Positions 24,386-32,721 of a stretch of 64,000 nucleotides of DNA are shown in pieces. The DNA comes from Chloroflexota bacterium (GTDB lineage Bacteria > Chloroflexota > Chloroflexia > Chloroflexales > Herpetosiphonaceae). The translations under genes were made by a program, and so were the position numbers. Location of the stretch: contig JAIUOC010000011.1 of the NCBI GenBank assembly GCA_020161265.1, forward strand, positions 1 through 64,000, read 5' to 3'. The notes beneath the pieces were generated by a model, which saw only the letters and a program-made list of their open reading frames with translations, was not told where the DNA came from and searched no databases. Numbering within the stretch: position 1 is the first letter of the stretch; each line of letters opens with the position of its first letter.

Positions 24386-25572
24386 GTGCTGAAATCTATC
24401 AACCAACTGCTGGCCGTGCCCGCGAGGCTTTGACCAAAACTGCTCCGCCAGCGGCCAACAAGGAATGGGTCAGCCCAGTTAGCCAACGTCAGCGCCGCAT
24501 TGCCCGCCCATGGGAAGGCGGCCATAGTTTGGCGTGGGTTGCTTGGCTGGTCGCCGCCTTGGCGTGTATCGGCCAAACCGATCAACCGCTCTATTTGATT
24601 TTGATTGGGGCGGTGACGTTGTTGGTTTGGCAGAGTTGCGCCTTGGATAGCCCGTTTCAGGCAGTGGTGCGGGTGATGTTGCAACTTGGAGCGGTGCTAT
24701 TTGGCTTTAATGTGCTATTTAGCGTGATTACCGCCAGTGTGCTGCGCGGCCAAACGGTGCTGTTTGAATTGCCAAGTTGGCGCTTGCCGCAACTGCTTGG
24801 TGGCATTCAACTGGGCGGAATTATTACCGCTGAGCAATTGGCAAGTGGTGCTGTGCGTGGGCTACGTTTGTGGACATTGTTGCTGGTGGTCGGCACATTC
24901 AACGCCTGTGTTAATCATTATCGCTTGTTGCGGCGCACGCCCCAAGGCTTTTTCCAATTGGGCTTGGTGCTAACCATTGGCCTAGCGTTTGTGCCTCAAA
25001 CCCTGTTGCGCTTGCGGGCAATTCGTGATGCCCAACGTTTGCGCGGCCATCGTTTTCGTTCGTGGCGCGATGCCTTGCCCTTGTTTGTGCCCTTGCTCAG
25101 CGGCGGCTTAGAACAATCGCTGACGCTGGCCGAAGCCATGGAAGCCCGTGGGTTTGGCCGCGCTCAACGTGGTCGCATCGCGGCCTACTGGACCTGGCTT
25201 GGTTTGGCAGGCGTATTGTTGGTTTGTGCAGGCATCTGGATGTTGTTTTTCTATGCTAAAGCTAGCTTGGGCGCAATGGTAGCTTGGGTATTGTTGGCAC
25301 TTGGCCTGATTGCCATGCTCAGTTATTGGTGTCAGGCCAATCGGCTAATTGTGCGCACTAGCTATCGCCGCGAACGCTGGACACTCCGCGCCACGAGTAT
25401 TACGCTTTTGGCGATGGCTGCGCCGCTAGGGTTTTGGCTGGCACAGCGTTCTGGCAGCGCAATGTTTTATCGAATATACCCCAAATTAGCTTGGCCGCCA
25501 TTTGAGCCATTGCTGACCCTGGCAATTTTGGCTTTGCTTGCGCCGTTATTGTTCAAGCCTAGCGCTCGCTAA
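24382..25572 (+). CDS. ECF transporter transmembrane (T) component
   Basis: A 396-residue membrane protein of the EcfT/CbiQ family with two groups of helices and the coupling motif EAMEARGFGRAQ, one of the two Ala-Arg-Gly motifs that contact the ATPases. EcfT links the ATPase pair EcfA/EcfA' to a substrate-binding S subunit. The start overlaps the upstream stop (ATGA at 24382-24385), so it is translationally coupled to the DUF4430-like gene and under the same B12 riboswitch. No S or A gene is nearby; they must come from another locus. It overlaps the convergent S41 gene by 14 bases. Confidence 0.83.
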   Translation: MSAEIYQPTAGRAREALTKTAPPAANKEWVSPVSQRQRRIARPWEGGHSLAWVAWLVAALACIGQTDQPLYLILIGAVTLLVWQSCALDSPFQAVVRVMLQLGAVLFGFNVLFSVITASVLRGQTVLFELPSWRLPQLLGGIQLGGIITAEQLASGAVRGLRLWTLLLVVGTFNACVNHYRLLRRTPQGFFQLGLVLTIGLAFVPQTLLRLRAIRDAQRLRGHRFRSWRDALPLFVPLLSGGLEQSLTLAEAMEARGFGRAQRGRIAAYWTWLGLAGVLLVCAGIWMLFFYAKASLGAMVAWVLLALGLIAMLSYWCQANRLIVRTSYRRERWTLRATSITLLAMAAPLGFWLAQRSGSAMFYRIYPKLAWPPFEPLLTLAILALLAPLLFKPSAR

Positions 25573-26905
25573 ATGAAACAATTGCCTGCAATACCGCAGG
25601 GTCATTCGGAATCGTGTATTGAGTCCAATCGTCTTCAACCACAATATTGGGCTGCACACCTTTGGTTTCAAAATTACTGCCATCAGGCAATTTGAAGCCC
25701 TCTTGGGCCACCCACAAGCGTGAGCCATCCTCAAAATTATATTGAAAAATCGTTTCGGTATTGCCTTGGCTGGCTTGACCCAGCACCAAAGCTCCGTTAA
25801 ATTGCAGCGTTCCGGCCAACACTTCAGCATACGAGGCACTATCTTTGTCGATTAGCACCGCTAGCGGCACTTGTTTCAGCTGCTCATACAACAGGCCAGG
25901 TTTAACATTTAACGGATATAACTTTTCCTGACTATAGAAATTGCCAACCTCACCGCTGACAAATTGGCCCAAAATGCCTTCAAGCACACTACGCCAGCCA
26001 CCGCCGTTGGATCGCAGATCCAAAATCAGGCCATCAAGTGGCTGCGGATCGGCGATCAATTTGCTCAGTTCGCTGACAACTTGGGTATGCATATCGTCGG
26101 CCCACAAGCTGGGAATTAGCACATAGCCAACGGTTGGTGCATTGGGCAAGCGGCGGCCTGATGGCGTAATTTTGCCAACCACCGCCCGCCGCGTTATCAG
26201 CAACTCTCGTGGGTCGGCTTGCGGTGTTTGAATTGTCAGCCGCACTTGGCTGCCTTCGGGGCCACGAATTTGGTCGGCATTGGTAAACGGCTGGCCTTCG
26301 ACGGCGGTAATGCGATCGCCGCGCATCAAGCCCGCCGCTTGGGCTGGGCTATCAGGGAAAACCAAGGTAATAAAGGCGGCATTTTCTTCGTGAATTGTTA
26401 GTACACCGATGCCAACATAGCTATCGGTTCCGCTGGCCACGGCATCTTCATAAACTGCTTCGACTGGTCGGGCAAAGCGCGAATGTTGATCGTTGAGTTT
26501 GGCGACCATGCCTTCTAAAATTGTGTAGAGCGTTTCATCATCGGGCGCAGCCTGCACTTGCGGCTCGATTTCAGTGCGCACGGCGGCCCAATCCACGCCA
26601 TTAAAATCGGGATATAGATAATGTTCATTGACCGTTTGCCAAACATCATTGAACAAAGCTAGCCGTTCGGCGGGACTCATCGGGGTTGTCGCGGTTGGCG
26701 TAGCTTGCGCTAGCTCAAGGGTTGGGGTTGGCGCAAGGCTTGGCTGGGCGGTTGGGCTAGGCAAGAATGTTGGGGTCGCCAAGGCTAGCGGAGCCGTGGT
26801 CGCGGTCGGGGTTGGTGGCACAGTTGGTGTGGCCGCCCAAGGCAATTGTGCAGTACAGCTAGCGAGCAATCCAATTCCCAGCAAAAGCAACCAACGATAA
26901 CGCAT
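25559..26905 (-). CDS. S41-family (C-terminal-processing-like) lipoprotein peptidase
   Basis: A 448-residue protein with a lipoprotein signal (LLLLGIGLLASC), a P/T-rich spacer, an N-terminal helical domain, a PDZ domain (about 165-235) and an S41 core. LILDLRSNGGGW and KDSASYAEVLAG mark the core, the latter with the candidate nucleophile Ser. The position of the catalytic Lys in CtpA/Prc (FGKG) reads SQGN, so Lys is replaced by Asn. Variants of this sort exist in the broad S41 family; activity is not assured. The start is the ATG at 26905; a GTG two codons earlier (26911) is possible. Confidence 0.82.
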   Translation of the reverse strand: MRYRWLLLLGIGLLASCTAQLPWAATPTVPPTPTATTAPLALATPTFLPSPTAQPSLAPTPTLELAQATPTATTPMSPAERLALFNDVWQTVNEHYLYPDFNGVDWAAVRTEIEPQVQAAPDDETLYTILEGMVAKLNDQHSRFARPVEAVYEDAVASGTDSYVGIGVLTIHEENAAFITLVFPDSPAQAAGLMRGDRITAVEGQPFTNADQIRGPEGSQVRLTIQTPQADPRELLITRRAVVGKITPSGRRLPNAPTVGYVLIPSLWADDMHTQVVSELSKLIADPQPLDGLILDLRSNGGGWRSVLEGILGQFVSGEVGNFYSQEKLYPLNVKPGLLYEQLKQVPLAVLIDKDSASYAEVLAGTLQFNGALVLGQASQGNTETIFQYNFEDGSRLWVAQEGFKLPDGSNFETKGVQPNIVVEDDWTQYTIPNDPAVLQAIVSFSER

Positions 26906-26980
26906 AACCACCCCAAATTAAGCATAAGCCGCTGTAAACTGCCCACAAGCAGCTCAGCGGCTTACGGTAGAACGATCGAT

Positions 26981-28063
26981 TTAAACCATCAAGAGCATTT
27001 GTTCGACGATTTGGGCAGCTCGTTGCAGTTGCACAATCGGAATAAACTCATCGACCGAGTGAATATTTTCGTAGCCAATCGCTAAGTTGGCAGTTTCGAT
27101 GCCATTATTGCTGATAATGCTGACATCGCTGCCGCCGCCAGTAACCACCAACGAAGGCTCAAGCCCAATCGCCCGAATCGCTTGATTGAGCAATTGCACA
27201 ATTTCAGCATCGGGGGCTAGCACGCTAGGCCCATAATGTTGTTTGTGTTCGATTTCAACCGTCGCGCCAAATTTAGCGGCGGATTGCTCGAAGGCATTGC
27301 GCATAATTTGCCATTGGGCATCGAGCTTGGCTTGGTTGCGCGAACGAGCCTCGCCTTTGACCACAACTGAATCGGGCACGATATTGTTAGCTTTGCCGCC
27401 ATGGATCGAGCCGATATTGGCGGTGGTTTCGTCGTCGAGCCGACCCAAAGGCATGGCTGCAATCGCATGCGCAGCCACTTCAATCGCGCTGATGCCTTTT
27501 TCGGGGGCAACCCCAGCGTGGGCCGAAACCCCAGTAATCGTCGCGGTAAACGAATCGTGGGCGGGTGAACCAATACAAATCGCCCCAACATCGCCATTTA
27601 AATCGAAGGCCAAGCCTTGTTTGGCTTGCAGCTTGCTATAATCGAGCGCACGAGCGCCATACAACCCTGTCTCTTCTTGCACCGTAAATACCAACTCGAT
27701 TGCTCGATGTGGCTGGCCTGATTCTAAAACTGCTTGAATGCCTTCGAGAAATGCGGTAACGCCCGCCAAATCATCAGCACCCAAAACGGTATCGCCAGCG
27801 CTGTAGATATTGCCATCGCGGATCACGGGCTGCTTGCCATGACATGGTGCAACGCTATCCATATGGGCATTCAACAACAATGGCGAGCCTACACCAGCCA
27901 ACCGTGCAATCACATTGCCAATCGCATCCTGCTCGCAGTCAAGGCCCAAAGCTTGGCAGCGCTCGATTAAGTGAGCAGCCATGGCCGCTTCTTCACCAGA
28001 TGGATTATCGATCCGAACCAAAGTACAAAACGTATCGAGCAGACGCTCTTGATTGATAGCCAT
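26981..28063 (-). CDS. M20-family peptidase (peptidase T-like)
   Basis: A 360-residue di-zinc exopeptidase. The metal site is visible: HMD in LNAHMDSVAP, the bridging Asp in GADDLAG, the catalytic/metal pair in EETGLYG, and a C-terminal GGGSDVSI with a late His (NIHSVDE). Residues about 175-290 form the dimerisation (lid) domain. It probably releases amino acids from di- or tripeptides in the cytoplasm. Start ATG 28063 has AAGGA upstream; a TTG-started longer frame overlaps the PBP gene and is rejected. The spacing of 22 bases to the PBP gene suggests one transcript. Confidence 0.87.
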   Translation of the reverse strand: MAINQERLLDTFCTLVRIDNPSGEEAAMAAHLIERCQALGLDCEQDAIGNVIARLAGVGSPLLLNAHMDSVAPCHGKQPVIRDGNIYSAGDTVLGADDLAGVTAFLEGIQAVLESGQPHRAIELVFTVQEETGLYGARALDYSKLQAKQGLAFDLNGDVGAICIGSPAHDSFTATITGVSAHAGVAPEKGISAIEVAAHAIAAMPLGRLDDETTANIGSIHGGKANNIVPDSVVVKGEARSRNQAKLDAQWQIMRNAFEQSAAKFGATVEIEHKQHYGPSVLAPDAEIVQLLNQAIRAIGLEPSLVVTGGGSDVSIISNNGIETANLAIGYENIHSVDEFIPIVQLQRAAQIVEQMLLMV

Positions 28064-28085
28064 GAAAAATCCTTCAAAAAAACGC

Positions 28086-29825
28086 TTATGGATTGATTTC
28101 CAATGCTGCCGACATGACAATCCCTGCCAACGAACCGCCAACACTGGTACCTTCGCCACCATTCTCAACCATCACAGCCACCGCATATTTGGGGTCTTCC
28201 AGCGGAGCCAACGAGATAAACCAAGCATGCGGCGCACCAAGGGGATTTTCGGCTGTGCCCGATTTGCCGCCAACGCTATAGCCTGGCACACCAGCCACCG
28301 TCGCCCCCGACCAACCTTGCTCAACCACCGCCTTCATCGAAATCCGAATGCGTTGTGAAACTTCAACACTCATTGGATCGCCGATTTTACGGGGGCGGGC
28401 TTGATACAACTCGCCGCCTTGGGGCGTGGTCACCCGTTCGACCAAGTAGGGCTTCATCATATCGCCGTTATTACCGATGGATTGGGTGATCATCGCCATT
28501 TCGAGTGGGGTGACCAACAAACGACCTTGGCCATAGGCAGTGTCGGCAATTGCCACGGGCTGACTCCACCATTCGTCGCCATCTTCGCCGCCATAGAGTT
28601 GGCTGGGCGCTGAAGGTAAATCGGTCAAATCGCCAGTGTCGGGCAATTCATCGGCGGGGTAAATATGAAAACGCCGCGCTTGATCTTCGAGCAAGTTACG
28701 CCCATCGCCTTGCAAGCGAATGCCATATTGGGCAAAAGCTGTATTACACGAAAAGGCATAAACCCCATCAAGCCCAAACTTTTCGCCAAACTTCTGCGCG
28801 ATATAACCAGCCTCATCGTCAACCGCATTGACCACTGGCACGCTTACGCCCTCTTGCGGGAAAAGCTCATTGGGGCAGGTGATGTCTTCTGGCTTGCCAA
28901 CCTCAGGGTTATTCAGCACCCCAATTGCAGTTACCGTTTTAAAGGTCGAGCCTGGAGGATATTGGCCTTGCGTTGAGCGAAACACGAGAGGCCGTGATTC
29001 ATCGCTGATCAACGAGTTCCAATAATTAACCACCCGATCGCTTTCTGCCGCATAATCTTCGGCATCAAGCCGCAAAGTTAATTGCGAAGGATCAAAGCTG
29101 GGCGTGCTAACCATCGCCCGAATCGCGCCAGTTTTGACATCGATCACCACGACCGAACCAACCCGCCCATCGAGCGCCTTGAAGGCTCGATCTTGTAATT
29201 GCGCGTTGATCGTCAGTTGCACGTTATTGCCTTCGCGCGGGCGGCTAAACAGCTGATTTTGCAAATTTTGCCAGCTATTGCCTTTGCCACCAGCCAAATA
29301 CTCGTTATAGCTACTTTCCAAGCCATACAAGCCATAGATGCTGCTGACATAGCCCAGAGTATGGCCAAAAGCCCGCATATCGTATTGATTGGCAATTGGG
29401 TAGGTGCGATACGAACGATTATCCGAAACGATCACATTTTCAGCGAGCGTTACCCCTTGCGAATCGAAAATTGCGCCGCGCTTGATCCGATTAGTGCTAC
29501 GAACGAGCCGAATATTGCTAATAATGTTGCCATCGTCCTCGGCAACCACCCGATTATAGATTTCATCGGCGCGAATCACTTGGGTACGCAGCAATTGCAG
29601 CGTCAACATCGTAAAACCGATGATCATAAACAAGGCTAAGTTTTGGGTTGCAGTATAAATCCCAGTGGCGCGTTGGGTGCGAATCGGCCAAATCGCAAAA
29701 CCACCTAGGATGGTCGCGATCCATAAACATGGCAACCAATATTCTTCTTTCGACCATGGCACCATTCCATAGATAATCAAGCCAACCGCGATTAACCCTG
29801 CAAGTGATTTCAAGAAACGCTGCAT
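28086..29825 (-). CDS. Class B penicillin-binding protein (PbpA/FtsI-like transpeptidase)
   Basis: A 579-residue peptidoglycan transpeptidase. Unusually for the class it begins with three predicted membrane helices (about 5-22, 28-48, 62-82) rather than one. A dimerisation/pedestal region follows (about 100-215), then the transpeptidase domain with SxxK in PPGSTFKT, SxN in SCNTAF and KSGT in GGKSGTAENP. Length and context (no division cluster) fit the PbpA type that works with a RodA/FtsW polymerase in elongation. Start ATG 29825 with AGGAG upstream. Confidence 0.92.
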   Translation of the reverse strand: MQRFLKSLAGLIAVGLIIYGMVPWSKEEYWLPCLWIATILGGFAIWPIRTQRATGIYTATQNLALFMIIGFTMLTLQLLRTQVIRADEIYNRVVAEDDGNIISNIRLVRSTNRIKRGAIFDSQGVTLAENVIVSDNRSYRTYPIANQYDMRAFGHTLGYVSSIYGLYGLESSYNEYLAGGKGNSWQNLQNQLFSRPREGNNVQLTINAQLQDRAFKALDGRVGSVVVIDVKTGAIRAMVSTPSFDPSQLTLRLDAEDYAAESDRVVNYWNSLISDESRPLVFRSTQGQYPPGSTFKTVTAIGVLNNPEVGKPEDITCPNELFPQEGVSVPVVNAVDDEAGYIAQKFGEKFGLDGVYAFSCNTAFAQYGIRLQGDGRNLLEDQARRFHIYPADELPDTGDLTDLPSAPSQLYGGEDGDEWWSQPVAIADTAYGQGRLLVTPLEMAMITQSIGNNGDMMKPYLVERVTTPQGGELYQARPRKIGDPMSVEVSQRIRISMKAVVEQGWSGATVAGVPGYSVGGKSGTAENPLGAPHAWFISLAPLEDPKYAVAVMVENGGEGTSVGGSLAGIVMSAALEINP

Positions 29826-30115
29826 GCGACCGCTCTCCTGTAACCAAAACGTAGTGTCATTATAAAGCTAAATGGGCTAGTCGCAATGAAAGGGGGATGA
29901 GGGATGAAGGATGAGGGATGAAGAATATAGATCCATAAGGCTTTTGGCTAAAAAGGAAGCTTCGTGCTCTTCGTGCCCTTCGTGGATCAAAAACTCCCGA
30001 TCGCCGACAATCGATCCCCAATCTTGCGGTACTATAGCTAGCTAGTTGCTAGCAATCGGCAAGCACTGATGTGGCAACTGATTAGCTCGTTGGAATCTAG
30101 TAAAGGTGGTGCGTG
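29826..30115. other. Intergenic region with GGGATGA and CACGAAG-type repeat modules
   Basis: GGGATGA/GGATGAA heptamers occur at about 29892-29926, a CTTCGTGCTCTTCGTG module near 29960-29990, and a GATCCCCAATC module near 30014. No gene seen. The last ~50 bases should hold the promoter of the DUF1304 gene. Confidence 0.6.
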
Positions 30116-30487
30116 ATGGCAATCGTTAGTTTAATTTTGGTGGGCTTGGTGGCGGTCGAACACATTTATATTTTGTATCTTGAAATGTTTGCTTGGACGC
30201 AGCCGCGCACCATGAAATCGTTTGGTTTAACGCCAGAGTTCGCCCAACAATCCAAATCGTTAGCAGCCAATCAAGGCTTATACAATGGATTTTTGGCGGC
30301 TGGCTTAATTTGGGGCTTGGTACATCCCGATACCGAGTTTGGCTTACAGATTCAACTCTTTTTCGTGATTTGTGTGGTCGTGGCAGCAATTTATGGTGGA
30401 TTGACCGCCAAACGCTCAATTTTGTTCGTTCAAGGTGGCCCGGCAATTGTGGCGTTGGTGGCTTTGCTCATCCACATGTTTGTTTAA
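30116..30487 (+). CDS. DUF1304 family membrane protein
   Basis: A 123-residue protein with four predicted membrane helices and the DUF1304 features: an early GLVAVEHIYILYLEMFAW helix, NQGLYNGFLAAGL and a G-G-rich third helix. Function of the family is unknown. The ATG at 30116 follows AAAGGTGG; a GTG one codon earlier is also possible. The gene stands alone between repeats and the next gene. Confidence 0.88.
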   Translation: MAIVSLILVGLVAVEHIYILYLEMFAWTQPRTMKSFGLTPEFAQQSKSLAANQGLYNGFLAAGLIWGLVHPDTEFGLQIQLFFVICVVVAAIYGGLTAKRSILFVQGGPAIVALVALLIHMFV

Positions 30488-30567
30488 TTACTTAGAAAAT
30501 CTTTAAGTTTTCTTCATTATTGTTTGGTATGCTGCTTGGGCGGTTTTATGCACAAGGAGGCATTCCC

Positions 30568-31416
30568 ATGGATAACGACGATCAACCAGTTGGCCGGATT
30601 TTGAGTCGGCGCGAGGTGCTCAAGCTGTTTGGGTTGGCTGGTTCGGCGGCGGTAATTGCTGGTTGTAGTACTGAGGTTGCGCCAACTGCAACGACTGTCG
30701 CTCAAGCAAGTGCGCCAACTGCCACAGCTACCAGCGCCGCAACCAATACTATTGCTGAGGCGGCGACGGCAACTGCTGCCGCAACCAGCACTGCCGAAGC
30801 AACGGCAACAAGCGAGGCGGTGGCGGCCTTACCAAGTTGTATTGTGCGCCCTGAGTTAACCGAAGGTCCATATTTTGTTGATGAAAAACTCGAACGCTCG
30901 GATATTCGCTCTGATCCGAGCAATAATGCGGTTAGCGCAGGCACCCAATTGGATATTAATGTGGTGGTGAGCCAAATTGGGGCAGGCACATGTACGGCAT
31001 TAGCTGGAGCAATTGTCGATTTGTGGCATTGTGATGCTGATGGAGTCTATTCCGATGCAACTGACCGTAGTTTCAACACTGTTGGTCAGAAATTCTTGCG
31101 TGGCTTTCAGCGCACCGATGCCAGTGGCCTCGCCAAATTTACCACAATTTATCCGGGCTGGTATCAAGGGCGGGCAGTACATATTCACTTTAAAATTCGC
31201 ACCGACGAAGGCTATGAGTTTACTTCTCAATTTTTCTTCGACGAAAGCTTGACTGATGTGGTGCATGCTCAAGCGCCCTATGTGGACAAAGGCGTGCGCA
31301 CCTTACTCAACGATGGCGATGGAATCTATCAAGAAAGCGGCGGCCAAACAATTTTGACGGTTGCACCAAGCGCTCAAGGCTATAGCGCCACCTTTGAGAT
31401 TGGTTTGCAAATTTAG
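30568..31416 (+). CDS. Intradiol ring-cleavage dioxygenase-like Tat lipoprotein
   Basis: A 282-residue exported protein. The N-terminus reads SRREVLKLFG, a twin-arginine motif, followed by a hydrophobic stretch ending IAGC, a lipobox, so it is probably exported folded by Tat and lipidated. A Thr/Ala-rich linker (about 35-85) leads to an intradiol dioxygenase fold. The Fe(III) ligands appear kept: Tyr in DADGVYSD, Tyr in YPGWYQGR and the HIH pair in AVHIHFK. These enzymes open catechol rings with O2; secreted members act on unknown substrates. Start ATG 30568 with AAGGAGG upstream. Confidence 0.87.
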   Translation: MDNDDQPVGRILSRREVLKLFGLAGSAAVIAGCSTEVAPTATTVAQASAPTATATSAATNTIAEAATATAAATSTAEATATSEAVAALPSCIVRPELTEGPYFVDEKLERSDIRSDPSNNAVSAGTQLDINVVVSQIGAGTCTALAGAIVDLWHCDADGVYSDATDRSFNTVGQKFLRGFQRTDASGLAKFTTIYPGWYQGRAVHIHFKIRTDEGYEFTSQFFFDESLTDVVHAQAPYVDKGVRTLLNDGDGIYQESGGQTILTVAPSAQGYSATFEIGLQI

Positions 31417-31591
31417 ATTTTTAACCACGAAGAACACGAAGCGCACAAAGCTCGATCGGATGGTTCGCTGAGATTTGGTGGTCATTCAGTCAGCACCGAT
31501 TGAGATTTTTAACCACGAAGGACACGAAGAGCACAAAGCTCGATTGAATGGTTCGCTGAGATTTGGTGGCCATTCAGTCAGCACCGTAACC
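31416..31591. repeat. Two tandem copies of an 88-base unit
   Basis: Units start at 31416 and 31504 with GATTTTTAACCACGAAG and continue through CACAAAGCTCGAT, GGTTCGCTGAGATTTGGTGG and CATTCAGTCAGCACCG, with only a few differences. Each copy contains the CACGAAG module found between other genes, and an inverted copy (CTTCGTGGTTAA) lies at about 31613-31625. Confidence 0.9.
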
Positions 31592-31667
31592 AAATATTCG
31601 TGACCTTCGCGTTCTTCGTGGTTAATTTTCATCCCTCATCATTCATCCTTCATATTTTTTAACGGGG

Positions 31668-31696
31668 TTGACATTTCAGGCAGGCTTAAGCATAAT
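31668..31696 (+). promoter_or_regulatory. Promoter of tRNA-Arg
   Basis: TTGACA (31668-31673) and CATAAT (31691-31696) are 17 bases apart; the tRNA begins 12 bases after the -10 box. Confidence 0.78.
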
Positions 31697-31708
31697 TGCC
31701 GATGGTAC

Positions 31709-31785
31709 GATCCCGTAGCTCAGGTGGATAGAGCAACAGTTTCCTAAACTGTGTGTCGCGCGTTCGAGTCGCGCCGGGGTCACCA
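31709..31785 (+). tRNA. tRNA-Arg (anticodon CCT)
   Basis: A full cloverleaf can be drawn: acceptor GATCCCG (31709-31715) with CGGGGTC (31775-31781), D stem GCTC/GAGC, anticodon stem ACAGT/ACTGT with loop TTCCTAA (anticodon CCT at 31743-31745, reading AGG), a 5-base variable loop, T stem GCGCG/CGCGC with TTCGAGT, discriminator A and an encoded CCA. A promoter precedes it and a terminator follows at 31796. Confidence 0.96.
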
Positions 31786-31795
31786 AATATTAAAC

Positions 31796-31829
31796 AACCA
31801 CGAAGCCTTGACGCTTCGTGGTTTTTGTT
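31796..31829 (+). terminator. Terminator after tRNA-Arg
   Basis: AACCACGAAGC (31796-31806) pairs with GCTTCGTGGTT (31813-31823) around a 6-base loop, followed by TTTGTTT. The stem has the same sequence as the CACGAAG repeat module, so a repeat may have been recruited as terminator. Confidence 0.85.
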
Positions 31830-31843
31830 TAGGAGTACGTAGG

Positions 31844-32617
31844 ATGGATCTGAGTCTGTGGGCGAAACTCAATGGAACGTTGATCAATGTGGCGACCGTG
31901 GCACTTGGCACAGGCTTAGGCTTAGCGTTGCGTGGGCGTTTACCCGAACGCATGCAAACAGTCATTATGCAGGCGCTAGGCTTGGTGACGATCTTTATTG
32001 GCTTATCGATGGCTGGCAGCATGAACAAGGCTGGAGCAACCTTACAAAGCACAGCCCAAGCAACTCAGCCAATTGTGGTCGATGGAGTGGTGATTGGCTT
32101 GGTTGGTTTGGTGGTTGGTGGTTTGTTGGGGGAGTGGTGGCGAGTCGAGGAGCGTTTGGCTGCATTAGGAGATTGGCTCAAAGCCAAATTTAATGGGAGT
32201 GGACGCTTTACCGAGGGCTTTGTAGCAGCTTCATTACTGTTTTGTATTGGCCCGATGACCTTGATTGGTAGCATCAACAATGGCTTGATCGGCGATTCAC
32301 AGCTGCTGATCATCAAAGCGGCGCTTGATGGCTTGGCGGCAATTGCCTTGGCTAGCAGCTTTGGGATTGGCGTGGGCTTTTCGATTCTGATTATTTTAAT
32401 CTATCAAGGTGGGGTCGCGCTGGCGGCTGGCGCTTTAGCCACCATTTTGCCCAATCCAGCGGTCGATCCACGAGTGTTGATCATTACGGGAGTTGGGGGC
32501 TTGATGGTAGTTGGCGTGGGCATCAATCTGCTTGATCTGACCAAAATTCGCGTAGCTTCATTGTTACCTGCCTTGCTAATGGCTCCGCTGTTTCATTGGC
32601 TGATTAGTTTGCTTTAG
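31844..32617 (+). CDS. DUF554 family membrane protein
   Basis: A 257-residue protein with about seven membrane helices and the DUF554 pattern: GTLINVATVALGTGLGLALRG near the N-terminus (21 residues, two halves GTLINVATVA and LGTGLGLALRG), VIGLVGLVVGGLLGE and FCIGPMTLIGSI. Function is unknown; transport has been suggested for relatives. Start ATG 31844 with AGGAG upstream. The frame runs upstream through the tRNA, which is not coding. Confidence 0.88.
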   Translation: MDLSLWAKLNGTLINVATVALGTGLGLALRGRLPERMQTVIMQALGLVTIFIGLSMAGSMNKAGATLQSTAQATQPIVVDGVVIGLVGLVVGGLLGEWWRVEERLAALGDWLKAKFNGSGRFTEGFVAASLLFCIGPMTLIGSINNGLIGDSQLLIIKAALDGLAAIALASSFGIGVGFSILIILIYQGGVALAAGALATILPNPAVDPRVLIITGVGGLMVVGVGINLLDLTKIRVASLLPALLMAPLFHWLISLL

Positions 32618-32621
32618 ATTC

Positions 32622-32712
32622 CCTCACCCCTCTCCCGCCCTGTGAGGCCTCACCATCATGAATGTCGGAACGCCCCTCTCCCGCCGCAGTGGGAGAGGGG
32701 TTGGGATGAGGC
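32622..32712. repeat. Palindromic CCCTCACCCC element, long form
   Basis: CCCTCACCCCTCTCCCGCC and, later, a CCCCTCTCCCGCC...GGGAGAGGGG hairpin around GCAGT, ending GGGATGAGG. The element lies between convergent genes and shares its GCCGCAGTGGG centre with 23406-23474. Confidence 0.8.
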
Positions 32713-32721
32713 AACAATTAT

